Shown in pieces: positions 23,901 through 35,793 of a stretch of DNA of 64,000 nucleotides. The notes under the pieces are model-generated. The model saw nothing but the letters and a program-made list of their open reading frames with translations. It searched no databases and was not told the origin of the DNA. The stretch lies in assembly GCA_033439295.1 (NCBI GenBank), contig JAVTLE010000016.1, positions 434,001-498,000 of the forward strand. The letters run 5' to 3'. Position 1 is the first letter of the stretch. Every line of letters begins with the position of its first letter. This DNA is from Deuterostichococcus epilithicus. Taxonomy: Eukaryota > Chlorophyta > Trebouxiophyceae > Prasiolales > Stichococcaceae. Position numbers and translations under genes: made by a program.

Positions 23901-25574
23901 TCATCACAATTGGACATACGGTCTTCTCCGCGTTGTTCGATGCCTCGACCCTGATCAAAGCCTGAGTGAGGCTAGAAGTTGAACCTCTCTCCCTCGTCCC
24001 TCTCCCTCTCCCTTTCCGTCTTGATCAGCATACCTATATTTCATCTCTTTGTCCGCAGGCGACTGCATCCCGCCGCACATCGACCACCACGACTTCGTGC
24101 GCCCCTTCGTGACAGTCAGCCTGTAAAGCGAGCAGCAGATCCTGTTTTCTGAGCGCGTTATCGCCCTCGACGCCGGCGTCTTCTCGGGAAAGGTCAAGAT
24201 GCCATTGTCGCCGGGTGCGCCCTCGAACCCCCGAGCCCGCCGTCAGAGTTGCTCTGGTGGACCTCGACTCGAGCGCGCTGGCTGCCTTGGAGGCTGCGGT
24301 GCTGTCTTCCGGCTCGAGACGCTGCTGTCGTGGAGTGCCATCTCTGTGCGGTTATACGTGTCAGCTCTCCAGCGCTGGGTATTTTGAAAATCCCTCGGTG
24401 CGTGTCTGATTGACACCGGTTGAGAGTTGGCCAGAATTTCAGCCGCATTGCCCCGGCTCCTGCCATGCGCTGCGCTGCCGGTGGCGCCGAGCGTCGGTGA
24501 ACAGGCGCCCGCCTGGCGGTGCCGCCGTCCCAACAGAGCTGTGCACCGCGCATCACCCTAGCCGTGTTTTCTACCCACTTATCCTGCAGCCATTTGTCCC
24601 GTCGTCAGGAGAATCCTGCTGTCACATGCCGACTGGCCCTTGCCGCCGCAGGGTCGGTGCTGGTGTTGAAGGGCGCCGGCGCAGACATCGCCCAGCACTG
24701 CATCCCGCCGGTCTCCGAGCCGCGCATGAGCATCACGCTGCGGTGCATGGCGCCCAACCACGCCGCCCGCGTTGCCGCCGAGGTGCGCGCCCAGTCGCTG
24801 CTGGTTACACCCTAGACCCACCATGCCCCGACGCATGCAAGTCCCGCTGCAGGGCCTGGCTTGCCTGCGGGTTAGCTGTCGCGGGGTGGCAGGGTGTGCT
24901 GCCTGCGCTCGAGGCGCCCACTGCATCCGTCCCCACCTACCGCAGCGGCACAAGACGAACTTCTCGGTCGTGTGGACACGCCCAGGACGGTTGTGCCCCC
25001 TGAAGCAGGACGAGATTTGGGACAGACCGCCAATGCACCCATGTGTGATGCGCCGCGCAGGCAAAAGCGGTGCTGGCGGGGATGGCGCCGGCGCCGAGCC
25101 GCGGGCTGGACGTGAGGGACCTGCCACGAGGCCCCCGCGGGTGGCTGTCCGGCGCAGATGCCGTGAGCCCGAGCGCAGGTGCGCACCCATGTCTTTGGAG
25201 GATTCATGTGATGGGATGTCTTGAAATAGAGGCTCATCTGACTCTAAATATGCTCGTATCTGGGGTTGGCTTCCGTCCAGCCGGCGGCAATTCTTGCGGG
25301 ATTCCTGAGTGTTCTGGTCCAGCCTGTGGCGATGCCACGGGCGCCCCCCCTGGGCCTGCGGCTGCGCGGGAGCGCGCCTGCCTAGACCGTCCACACCTCA
25401 GCAGCAGCTTGAATGTGCCGACGCGGCACCATCGAGCCCGGACGGCTGGATCTGATGCGATGTTCCTGCTGCAGCGGCGGCGACGGCGAGCGGTGGACGG
25501 CGCAACCCGCGAGCGGCAACAACGGCTGGGGCACCAGCGTGCGCGTCACGGCCGCGAAGCCGCGCCATAAATAG
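17942..25574 (+). CDS. AlkB-type RNA demethylase (ALKBH9/10-like) with long disordered N-terminus
   Basis: Likely Fe(II)/2-oxoglutarate dioxygenase removing N6-methyladenine from RNA. Exons seen: 17942-18061, 18280-18480, 18694-19140, 19386-20703, 20914-21028, 21374-21544, 22034-22176, 22488-22634, 23052-23181, 23562-23693, 24059-24214, 24652-24782, 25061-25178, and probably 25475-25574. The first half is low-complexity with poly-Gln (18988, 20180) and repeated PPGF/PPGL motifs. The catalytic part has LGGLELHKNLLS, GRTFSAPRKWMPGKGRVTVQ, VQYGCCYNYA, WRVLPPDREPDTAIVNVYD, the iron motif PPHIDHHDF, the distal His in AQHCIPP and Arg in EPRMSITLR. Two faults: an in-frame TAA at 24124 between VTVSL and SEQQILF, and a one-base frame change near 19761-19765 (G5). 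The start is not found. The disordered half and catalytic half join in phase but could be two genes. Confidence 0.8.
22621..22744 (+). repeat. Tandem copies of an exon/intron junction
   Basis: The exon end TCCTGGGTGGCTGCG and following donor recur in altered form at about 22671 and 22722, a period of about 51 bp. Each is followed by a CCCTGCCGCC(T) block. The copies lie inside the intron after the exon ending at 22634. Confidence 0.75.
22741..22850. repeat. Two interleaved inverted repeats
   Basis: Arm A 22741-22779 pairs with A' 22794-22832 (37 of 39 bases). Arm B 22775-22792 pairs with B' 22833-22850 (18 of 18). The order is A-B-A'-B', so the two hairpins compete instead of nesting. Lies in an intron of the demethylase gene. 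Confidence 0.9.
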
Positions 25575-26797
25575 GCAGTGGGGACGCCCAGCAGCCGGAG
25601 GCGTTTCTGGGATTGCCCTGAGCGTTTGAAAGAGCACAGCTGGGCAACCACAGGCAGAGCCTCAAAGGAGTCCGTGGGGTGAATCAACTTCATGCGGGCA
25701 GCCATGAGCGCACCTCCGGGGCGAGGCGGAACCTCTGCTGCTGGCAGCGTCGCTGGTGCACTGCCAAAGGACAGCGCGCCAGGGGGGCCGCCGACATGCG
25801 CACAAGGCCGTGGACAGATGCGTTGCAGCAATGCAAATCCAAGACGAACAGGATGAATGGTCTCAAGGTCACAGTGGTGTTGCTATGCTGGCGTGCTACC
25901 GGCGGCCGCGCGTCCCGGAGATACCTAGGTAATGGTGTTGATGGTGGTCAATTGCTTGCTGGCGTTATGTATCAGAAGCTTGCTCAGGTTCATGACAATG
26001 TGGTGGACAAACCAATGGGAAGAGCCTTAAGATTGCCGTGATGATGTAAGCAGCTGCAGCTGCATGTTGATTAGAAGTCGGGTATAGGCTACCGGCAGGG
26101 CCAAACGGGCTCTACAACAGTTAAGGCTGTCAGCCGGCCACAGGTAGGGCATATAAGGTACAACTATATCATAAGGCGACAGCGACCAGGAAATGACAAG
26201 AAGGGATCGCTGCTTCCTGGAATGTAGCCCGGAAGCGAGTTCAGTTCAATAATGCTGAGAAGCTGGCTAGACGGTCATGGTCAGATGTCATCCGAGCTGC
26301 AGCACGACCTAGTGGCTTTCGTACATATAGCGCACTGCATAGCCTGCGCCGCTGCCGCCACGGCAGCGCCTGGCCACACTTGTCCAATTCTGTTGCTGTC
26401 GCATTTCCACGGGCTAGCTACGTTTTGACCGACCAGTTTGTCAGCCTTGCAGCACGACCGGACAGTAAAATTCCCTGCAAAGGTGGCTCCAGCAGCGCGT
26501 GCTTGCCGGGGCCACCCTTGCAGGCTAAAGAATCCTTTGGTGGCTGAGAACGGCCATGTGCGGCACCGTCGCATGTGCTGCCAAGATGCCGGGTGCCCTA
26601 CCTACACCTTGCATGCCTTGCCACGAATGCAAGGGCTAGTCCATACGACCGAGAGCGTCCCGCGGCGCCTGTCTGGCTCGCACAGGAGGCCCTCGGCAGT
26701 GCCTGACTTGTCTGGCGGCGCCGCCAGTCAGCGCCACCGCTGGTGCGCCTGCACTGCCGGAGATTCGTGCTCCCGGCCAGCGCCGGGAGCGCCCCGC
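25575..26797. other. Convergent 3' intergenic region
   Basis: Between the tails of the demethylase gene (+) and the SRR1-like gene (-). Open frames here show no conserved motif. Locally less GC-rich around 26000-26250. Confidence 0.5.
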
Positions 26798-29141
26798 TCA
26801 GTCCGAGTCGGAGCCCTTGTCCGGCGCGGCCGCGACCTCCGGCGCCGTGATGACGTGGAGCGTGACGTCGTTGAAGGCGCCGGTGACGCCGAAGCCGGCC
26901 TCGGGGATGCGGATCTCTGTGACAGCACCGGCGCGGGCGAGCGCCAGCACCCGCGACGGCCGCGACGCAAACACCCGCCGCATGGACTTCAGGCCCCAGG
27001 TGTCGGCGCACGCATGCATGCTGTTCCCTGCGCAGGGCCACGGCACGAGCCTGGGTGTGGGCTGGGGGTGAGAAGATAGTGATTTGCCTGGGTGGGCTTG
27101 CAGATAAACTCTGCGTCTCCCGAGGTGTCCAGCGCAGTCGGCCGCAATGAAACGAAAACAAGTGCAGGCTCTGCAGGAGCGCCTTGCAATCGCCGGGCAG
27201 ACGGGCGCCGTACCGATGACGGCAAAGGAGGCGAGCTGCGCCGGGCTCCAGTTGGCGTCCAGGAGCGCGTTGCCCAGCTCCGGCTTGCAGTGCGCCAGGT
27301 ACACCAGCGCTGAGGCAGGGCCGCCGCTGCCGCCGACGCCGCCGCCGCCGACGCCGGCGTCAGCTGCCGAGCCTGCGGCAGAGCTGCTGCCGCTGCCGCC
27401 GCCGAAAACGCGGCGGCCGTGCTCATTGCGGGGAATGAGCGCGCAGCCTACATCGCGCAGCAGCAGCTTGTCCACCTGCATTGCGATCGGACACAGGGTG
27501 GATCAAGACGATCAACACAGGGTGGGCCTTGCAGTGGGGCTTGCAGGAGCCAGGGCCCCAAGGGCGCCCGAGGAGACGGTGCACAAGGTTGCGCATTGAG
27601 GTTGTGTCGGACCCTGCGACGCGGCCGGCCCCTTGCCGGAAGCCATGGCGAGCCAGTGCAGCAGCAGGATTGGACCAGCCCAGGTTCGCACGGCACTGCA
27701 ATGCAGGAGAGGCGATGTGAGAGGGATGAGAAATAGCCAAGGATAAGCAAGGGGAGAAGCGGAGGATGGCGGACCTCTGTGAAGGCAGGGTCGTACAGTT
27801 GCGGCGGGGTTGCGAAACGTGGGCCCGCCGCCTCCGCCAGCAGCAGCGTCAGCGCCAGCTGGCACCTCGGCACCGGCCCTGCGCAGGGGGCCGCCTCCAC
27901 TGGATGAGAAGGGCTTCCACAAGACGCAGGATGTGCGAGCCGCAGAGCCGCGGCCGATGCTTCTCGTGCAGCAGATTTTTATGCAGGCAGGTGATGCTTC
28001 ATGCACAGGGGATATCTCTGAGGACCTTGACTGAGCCCTGGGCAGGCCCGCCAGACGGCACACGGCCACCTGTCGTCACGGAACTAAAAGTGACTACAGG
28101 ACCAGCACTGCCATTCGTCATGTCCAGTGGCTCACCTGACTCGAAGGAGCCGAGACCATAGACCACCAGCTCCCGCACGGCCGCCCACCGCCAGCGCGAC
28201 TGCCGGCCGCTGCCGGCTGTTGCTGCAGACCGCGCCGCACCCGCCCCTGGCGGCGCCGCTGCTGCGGCGCTGCAGCCACGTTGGGGACCGCCCTCAGCAG
28301 GCACGCTCGCCCCCCGCCGTGCCTGCCCGCGCGGCGGCGGCGCCTCGGCCAGTGCTGACTCCTGCGCGTCCGTCGCCATCGGTGAGCCGCTGGGGTGGCG
28401 GTCCATTGACACGCCGCTGCTGCCATGGCTATCCTCCCGAGTCGCCACGTGCTGCAGCCCATCCACGGCCGCGGCCCGCGCCGGCTGGCCGGCGGCCCGC
28501 CGACAGCTGCTGTCGAGGCGGCGCTCGCCAGTGCCGCACGCGCCGCCGTCATGCATGCTGCCGCTGTCGTCGCTGTCACCGGCCTCGTCACTGGCCGCTA
28601 GTGCCGCCATGAGCGACCTGAAGAATGACGACTCGGCCACATCCCTCTTTGCCTCCAGCACGCTGCGCTTCAGCGACTCGACCTGCGGCCATCGCCACCA
28701 AGCTCTCACCGAGCGGGCACAGGATGAACATCTGCTTGCAGCGCCCCGCACTGACATGTCAAACCCGTTCCCCTGCTGCAAAGGCTGACACAGTCCCGTG
28801 GCATAGGCCGTCCGTTGCATGCGGCTCACTCGTTCAGCCGGCGACCGCTCGATCCAGGCCTGCCGCCGCTTGACCCGGCCGGCCCGCCCGTTCACGGCGC
28901 CGTGCCCACGGTTGCCGCCCCAGCCTGGCAGCGGCTCCGCCGTTGCCGCGCCTGTCGCCACCTGGCCGTCCGCTCCGTCATCGCAGGTTTCCTCGTCTGC
29001 TGGCGCCTCCGCAGACCGCCTGGCGCTGCGCGGGCCGGCGGCCGGGCTGTGGGAAGCCTTTGTGGTGGCGCCAGCGGCAGCGCGCCGCGGTTTGCGGGGC
29101 CTTCCCTTGCTGCCGACCACTGTCCAGTCATCGCCTACCAT
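26798..29141 (-). CDS. SRR1-like protein
   Basis: Member of the SRR1 family. Arabidopsis SRR1 acts in phytochrome-B and clock signalling, and yeast Ber1 is related; the biochemical activity is unknown. Exons 29141-28830, 28682-28136, 27878-27775, 27475-27214, 27027-26798; all in phase, 484 aa. The start MVGDDWTVVGSKGR matches the family's WTVV opening. The core has VESLKRSVLEAKRDVAESSF, ELVVYGLGSFESG, CQLALTLLLAEA, LYDPAFTEVDKLLLRDVGC, LIPRNEHGRRVF, YLAHCKPELGNALLDANWSP, FAVIGNSM and YADTW-like ADTWG. Two low-complexity inserts (about residues 135-265, and a Gly/Ala loop before LVYLAHC) lengthen it beyond the 275-aa plant protein. It shares an 830-bp divergent promoter region with the ROMO1-like gene. 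Confidence 0.9.
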
Positions 29142-29970
29142 CCAGAGTATACGCCGGCCGTCGCATCAGCCGGCGCACAGACCGTGTCCTTGGTCGGGCG
29201 GGGACCAGGGCTGGGCGGATGGCCGACTTTGCCTGTCGAAACAACCGGGCAAAACAGTCAGCCTCTAACGACTACGTGAAAAAAAGTGATGCAATTACGA
29301 AGCCATCGTGCAGCGACACACAGAGATCAGCCTGTACTGTGTTGTGTCGCCCGAAGGATCCGTGATCTGTGTGATGGCTACCGCTCACCGCACGAGGTTG
29401 ATCTTCAGGCTTGGCCGTTCGCCAGGCTAGCGATTTTCGCACGTTGAAGATGCAGAACGCCACAGCTGTGCACAGCTGGGCGACTGCGTCAACTGCACAC
29501 AGCGTTGTCAGGCGATCATGTGTTTCCGGGACAGCTGCGCTTGCCGTTAGACATCCTGCCGGATCCGGACAGCAGATGCTATCATGAAAGAACTCAGTTC
29601 GGAAACAGTGAGGAGAGAACGCAAAGGTGTGCTGTGGTCATGAGGCCGTTCGGCGGGAAATCGGGAACAATGACATACTTGTGTGTTGTCATCGAATTTC
29701 AAAACCCTGAATTCAATTCAGAAGTATTGTCGTCACCTGGTCGCCACTTTGCTAGCTCCAAAGTGATGGAGCAACCTCGGAGCACGGATGAGTTGTGCAT
29801 TTGCTGTCTGCCTGAAACCTGAAACTCGCGAACCATTTGCACATTCGGCAAGCATAGAAGACAGCTCGTCTCTGCCACAGCACCGAAAGATCGCACACCA
29901 ATACCTCCTCAAGGTCCGAAGTAGCGGAGCCTGTGACACAGGAGTCATCAAGGCCGCAGGGCTTTGCAGC
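29142..29970. other. Divergent promoter region, SRR1-like / ROMO1-like
   Basis: Non-coding as far as I can see. Lies between the two start codons and presumably serves both genes. Confidence 0.5.
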
Positions 29971-30655
29971 ATGGGCATTGACAATCGCTGCGTAAACCGG
30001 GTGGCGACAGGTGCCAGCGTCGGCGGAGCTCTTGGTGCATCAATAGGTGCAGTCGATCCCTCATCTGGAGCGGCCTTGCTGTCACTGGGCCCTGCAAGCT
30101 GTCAGAGATGGCGAGCACCGTCGCATCCGACCAACTTCAAGCATTCGTATGATGCATGCAGCCAGCATCAGCCTTGCTCCGAACTTTCCAGATTACGCCG
30201 TGGCACTGTCCGTGCGTACATGCTTAGATGCATACCTACGCAACCATGCCCGGCCTTTCGCTCAGCAACCAAGCCCTTGCCAATCTCTTTTGCACCTGCC
30301 ATCAGGCCAGCAGGGTAGTGCGCTTTAAAGGGCCCTGGCAGCGCCACTGACACCGCCGTTCACATGCCTGGCAGGCGCATTGTATGGCACATACGAGGCG
30401 TTCCGGTACCGCGTGCCGGGGCTGTACAAGATTCGCTACATCGGGCAGACAACCCTCAGCAGTGCAGCGGTGAGCAGTCCGTCGGAAGCGGCTTGGAGCC
30501 AAGTCGACAGGGAGGCAACCATGCTGGCCCCTGTTGTGGCTGTGCACATCTCAGAGAACAGCAGGCTCACAATGCTTGCTGGTGCCTCGCAGGTCTTTGG
30601 GCTGTTCCTAGGGGCGGGCTCGTTGCTACACTGCGGCAGGAGCCAGGGGTACTGA
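29971..30655 (+). CDS. ROMO1/Mgr2-like mitochondrial inner-membrane protein
   Basis: Small subunit associated with the TIM23 presequence translocase (Mgr2 in yeast) and linked to reactive-oxygen control in animals (ROMO1). Exons 29971-30046, 30375-30469, 30593-30655; all in phase, 77 aa against 79 in human. Two hydrophobic Gly-rich segments are visible: VATGASVGGALGASIGALYG with GxxxG spacing, and AAVFGLFLGAGSLLHC. Between them lies the basic loop EAFRYRVPGLYKIRYIGQTT, close to plant homologues. Complete and short, with ATG 29971 the only sensible start. Confidence 0.93.
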
Positions 30656-31422
30656 AGCGGCGCCGTGGCGTTGACGGACCCAATGACAGTTTGTCTTTCA
30701 GCAAACGTGTACACAAGTCTTGTCATTTTTGGGAGCATGGCCAAGTGCTCAGTCGCATCCCAGGAGAGTACTTCACGCGCTTAGCATGAGACTTTTTGAC
30801 TGGATTGTTCCTGCGAACGTGCACAAGCGTGTACAAACTGCAACATGTGGAACGAACAAAGTCCAGGTCCGCATCGATTTTCAAGGTCCCCTCCACTCTT
30901 CAGGACCGCAATGTGCAATGCCGTCAAGCCGGCACATGGGCCAGCGAATCTCCTCTGCCGCTCCCCCCATTGCTACCGCTGCATGCCCAGGCAGCTTTTT
31001 TCGCCGTCCCTGTTTTGCAGCCGACACGGCCACCCAGTCCCAGGCCTCAGGCTCCCCGGCGCAGCAGCTGGCGCCAGCGCCGCAGCTGCTGGCGCCAGCT
31101 GCCGGTGGGCGACAACCGCTCAGGCCTCTGGAGACCGCCAAGCGCCTGCCGGGTGACCGCCTTGTGATACTGTTGCTGCAGCACCGCCGCCCTCACACAC
31201 TAGCCGCCCCTGCCTCTTGACAGCGCACGGCGCAGCACTGCCGCAAGTCCTGCCACTGCAACGCCACCGCCGTCATCGAGCCACTGCCGTTGCCGCTGCC
31301 GCCGCCGCCGCCGCCTTGGACCTCGGGCGGGCGCCTGCCGCACCAGCTGCACCAGTGGCCAGGCGCAGCCCCAGGGCAGCGTCAGACCCGCGCTGCCGAG
31401 GCGCCGCCGTCCTACCTTCGGC
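30656..31422. other. Convergent 3' intergenic region
   Basis: Between the ROMO1-like stop and the D-amino-acid oxidase stop. A GCAGCTGGCGCCAG motif is repeated with its complement near 31060-31102, forming a small hairpin. No exon seen. Confidence 0.5.
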
Positions 31423-34400
31423 TCAAGCAAGCGCCTGCTGCACGTGCTCCAGGGTGTCCAGGGCGCAGCCCCAGGACAGCGTGATGCCGGCGCCGCCGTG
31501 CCCGTAATTGTGCACCACCGGCAGCCGCGTCGCCTCGCCGCCGCCGCCGTCGCCAAACTGCACGACCGCGGAAGGCGCAGGGTGTGAACACAGCTTTGTG
31601 ACAGCCGGAGATGCCGCGCCCGCATCAACCTCAATGTAGTGAGTGCAGCACTGCAGGACTCGGCCAGCAGGCTCCTCAGCAGGGCTGTCGAGGCAAGCCT
31701 GTGCGAGATCTGCGGATCACCTCTTCCTCCACCATCTCCAGGCGCACGCTGGGGCGTCCCGGCCGGTAGCCAACCCAGTCGTGGAGGATCTCGGCCCTGC
31801 AGGCGGCGGCAGGGTTCTCCAGTGTGCCCGAACTACAGATTTGCTGCTGCTCCTCCCGACGTTGGCACGACAACTCGAGCGCCCCAAGTATGCCTGGGCA
31901 TGCCTCATCGTGAGTGCCTGGCGACCCAGCCTTGCGGCCAGGAATAGGACCAATGCAGCGACAGGCACATTCAGGCTGGGGCAGAGCTGTGGCAAGTTCG
32001 GGCGAGCGGAGTAGACACCACTCACTTGCGCAGGCTCGGCAGATGCGCGCACACGTTGTTGAGGATCGCCTGTCGGTCCGCTGCATCTGGCAACCCATCC
32101 CCGTAGGTCGGCTGGCTCGTGCCACCCAAAACCACCGAGTCTGCATGGACAGGCGAAGCCCGACACAGCTGAGTGAGAGGCAGTGGCAGAGGTTGCAGGG
32201 ATGCGTCCACTCGAGTTTCGGGCGAGCTGCAGCTCTGCTGCATTAGCGACCAAGACGTGGCTGCCGTTGCCTGCCGCTGCCAAGGATTGTGCCTGGACAC
32301 AGCCTGCGGTTCATGCAATTGCAACCCAGGTCGGATGGAACGCACCAATGTTCGGTATGACGTAGTGTGCTCCGTCAATGTTATAGTACGACTTGATCCA
32401 TGGCGCCCGCACACGGATGATCTGGGGAACAAGGTACAGCTGTGTCAGAGCTTCTTCAAGGAGGTGCAGCGCCGGTGACATAGCCCGAGCAGTTTGGCCA
32501 GCACATGGAAGGACGTCCGCCGTGCGGTCCCTGCGGCCGCCAGCCAGTTGAAACCCCCCTGCGAACCTGGGCGCAGAGGCACACGATGCTGCACACGTGT
32601 GACAGGCACCGCAAGACAAACACTTAGGAGGCCATGCGTAGTTTTGTGGCGGCCCTCAGGACCGCCTCAAGGGCAAGGCATGGCACCAGGCCTTCCATGG
32701 CACGGCGCCTGGCACTCCAGATGCATCCGCGGCGCCACAACACCCGGCTGTCCAGACTCCAGAGTGTGCAGTGCTGCTGAAAGGGGCCAATAGATCCAGA
32801 TCTCCATAGAGTTCGTCCAAAGGGCACCTGGCCACGGATGGGGTACACGCTGTCGTCCCCGAACAGGGTTTTGGCGCCATGCAGCCCGGTGCAGTTGACC
32901 AGCAGGTCGCAGTCCAGGCGGTGCTGCTTCCAGCTCCCTTCGCCGCCCCGCAGCGCGGCCGCCAGGTCGTCCCGCGACTCGAACTCCGCCACAGCCAGAC
33001 GCCCGCCAGCCTGGCGGTTTTATGAGCTGGCGGTTATATCATTATAAGCCTGTCCTGGGTCCGGGGGGGTGCGGCTTGCAGTGCTTGACGAATGGTGTCC
33101 CTTGCAAGCACTCCGCCGCCGGCCGCCCGCTTCGCACGCCAGGGCTGCACGAGTCTGAAACATGCAGCAGAGGATCTGCCGTGATGCGGTGCGTAGCACG
33201 GGCTGCAGCTGCACGCCAGCATGGTGCCAGGCGGGAGGCAGTAGGCAGAAAGCGCCGCACCCGCTGGAAGCGGGCGGTCAGCCACGGAAGGTACCGCCCG
33301 CCCTCGCAGACGAGAGTGGAGTACGCCCAACCCCCTGGCGACAGCAACAGGCGTGGACCAGGGTAGCTTGTAGGCGGCAGCCAGTTGAAACGAGGGGCTT
33401 CTGAAGGCTTGGCCTCATGAAGGCGACCTGGCAGGGGTTTCCGTCATGATGCGCGACTGCCAGAAACGGACGCCAGGCATCACAGTTCCATCCGCGCGCC
33501 AACATGCGGCCGGAGACTGAAAGCACGCCAGGACCGGAGCTCAGCAAACCAAGAGGCATTGCACCTCAGATCGTTATCTGGTGCTTGCACAAAGGGCACG
33601 GCACCTGCGTACGGCTGCGCGTAAGCGGCCAGCTCCATCTCGGAGAGGCGGTGGAAGTGCGGCACCACAGCGCGCCACGTCGGGTCCTCCACCTGCGGGG
33701 TTTCCCAGAGTCCATTTCCCCTTTGTGATGTAACTGCACATGCACTCGTCGCATTTCCAACACTTGGCGCTGATGGCCTCGGCCTCGAGGCGTCAAGACC
33801 CATAAGGCGCTGGAGGCTGGCATGCTGGAGTGGCTGCCGCGGCGAGCCGGCGCCGTCCGGGGGCGATCGATTTCGAAGCGTGGCTGCCGCAACGCGGAGC
33901 GCAGCCAGGCCGCATAGAAGACCGGCTCTGTGCGGCAAACAAAAAGCATGCATTGACGACACCCTTCCACGGTGTCGCGCGTACCGGCGTCTCATTGGCG
34001 CCTCCAGTCCAAAGTGCATACCCCGTGGTCGCAATGCAGCCGGCGGCGAGCGCGTCCGGCGACGCGTGCAGGCGCGAGAAGTGGTCGTACGTTGTGCCGA
34101 ACCACCTGCTGATGAGCCCTGCGTCCTGCTCAGCGCCTGCGGATGCGTGACGGGGATGCCGTGAACATGATGTCGACAGTTCCAGGAGATTGAGAGTCTA
34201 GCGGCGTTGCATCGACCAGGTCGGAGAGTCTAGTAGCGTTGCATCGACACCGCGCAGCCTACACGATCTGTCACAACAGATACAGGTGCTGCTCTGCTGC
34301 ACCATGCTCAGTGCGATGGGTGCTCGCATGCTGAAACACCAAATTCTAAAAACAGCTTGGCGGTTCAGGAGCATTGCTTCACTTTACAAGCATCACATCA

Positions 34401-34876
34401 TGGCATCGCCATGACATTCCCTCTCACCTTGCGCAGCAGCAAAGCGAGCAGCAAAGCAACCGAGTAAGAGGCAACGTTGGTTTCGTTTTTGAAGTTTCTG
34501 AACTTAAAAATGTTGGCGCGCGCCTAGTTTGTAGGGTTCTAGGAGCCCTGCTGCGCCCCAGCTGGTGGTGTCCTGCAGGAAGCTGGAAGCCGCCACCGTC
34601 ACGCTCGCGCAAGGGTACGCCTCGGCGATGAGCTGCGCAGCACGAGAGGCCAGCGTCTTGGCAAGCAGCAGACTGTCGATGCAAATTTCGTTTTCGTCAT
34701 GCTGACAGCCGGAACTTCGTCCATAATGCAAAAGCAAGCGCTGGATCATTCTGGATCATTCTGGGCGATTGCTCTTCTTCGCACTGGGCAAAGCAGATCG
34801 ATGCAGGCTCGCTCACCGTCGCGGCTGACAGACCGACAACCCCGCCGCCGAGGACCGTTATGCGCGGTCGCCTCAT
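31423..34876 (-). CDS. D-amino-acid oxidase (DAAO family)
   Basis: FAD flavoenzyme oxidising D-amino acids to keto acids with H2O2, normally peroxisomal. Exons 34876-34817, 34632-34524, 34136-33985, 33692-33605, 33334-33261, 33010-32828, 32421-32346, 32140-32026, 31796-31721, 31557-31423; all in phase, 355 aa against about 347 in mammals. Motifs: [16 protein letters not shown] (FAD-binding GxGxxG-type loop) at the N-terminus, [67 protein letters not shown] and the family signature [17 protein letters not shown]. The C-terminus ends QQALA, not a clear peroxisomal SKL signal. Intron 2 appears to use a weak GC donor (GCGCGC). The acceptor of the last exon is chosen by the match to FGSSNTEVIHNYGHGG in mammals; a GAG acceptor about 60 bp upstream is an alternative. 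Confidence 0.93.
34188..34250. repeat. Tandem duplication of about 31 bp in a DAAO intron
   Basis: GAGAGTCTAGCGGCGTTGCA and GAGAGTCTAGTAGCGTTGCA follow each other about 31 bp apart, each followed by TCGAC. Lies in intron 2 of the oxidase gene. Confidence 0.85.
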
Positions 34877-35793
34877 CCCACTCCGGGATGCCGTCGCTGC
34901 ATCCGGCAGCGTGCTGTCGCCTGCAGCGCCGCCACTGGCCACAGCGCCGGTGGCCTTGCAGGATCTACGGCATTGTCGCGCAGCGGGTTGTGCCGTGGGG
35001 TTGACGCCGCGCCGCGGCAGACCGCCACTGAGCTCGGAGCATGTCGGCAGTCGTTCAGCGGGAGCAGGCTGCTGGGAGAGAAACAGAAACTCGGCTCAGG
35101 AAAGATTGCGAATCACAAATTTTCGTCCGGACTGCAGACTCGTGTGTGTGGACGCGCAGACGCGCCGGCACGATCACGATGCATCACCTGGAAAACCTGC
35201 ATCCTTGCAGCCTGCAATAAGGAAATTCAGATGCCTTCAAGCACTTGTTTCCACCTCTGCGGCGCTCTGTCTCAGCGAGTCTGACCCATGGCACCGGGTC
35301 GTAGTGCGGTGTCACAAATCACGCGGAGACAGCCTCGCTTACGATGATACAGGGCTAGTCTCGAGGCTTCAAGGAGCATGCAATGCTTGTGCTCTACTGA
35401 TGGGCGGAGCTGGCATGGGTTGTTACAAATTTAGGGACGTGCAGGATGGACGCTGTGCAACAGCGCGTGGCCTTTTGCTGTGCAAAGCTTATACAGCGTT
35501 GATCTGAGGTCTGACTTGGAGCAATGCAACGGGGATGATAGCTTGGGCTTATTGTTGTGCGATTGTCAACTGTTCCGCGATGGTAAAGGGGAATTTTCCT
35601 TGGAAATTCATTATCTGTCATCGCCGGTCAGCGCCCGTCGCATCGCAGAGCAGAGCTGGCTGGCCTGCAACGCCACGCGCGCGTCGGCCTGCAGCGCGAC
35701 AGTAACATACATTCAATGCACTGAGATTTGTCAAACAGGCCACCGATGGGCTGCAATTAGCCAGCAGTTTGAAGGCGCGGGGCGATCGGCAGG
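34877..35793. other. Divergent promoter region, DAAO / prominin-like
   Basis: No conserved exon seen. Lies between the two start codons; likely both promoters. Confidence 0.5.

Noticed and set aside
24060-24214. TAA read as glutamine (altered genetic code)
   Set aside because: About 100 other exons show no internal TAA or TAG, and several genes end in TAG or TGA at the expected family length. One codon does not support reassignment.
31200-31634. Minus-strand frame overlapping the DAAO last exon
   Set aside because: It is out of frame with HNYGHGGAG; the true frame lacks a nearby ATG because it is an internal exon.
34877-34942. Earlier start for the D-amino-acid oxidase
   Set aside because: The frame extends upstream only with a GTG. 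ATG 34876 places the FAD loop at the normal distance from the N-terminus.
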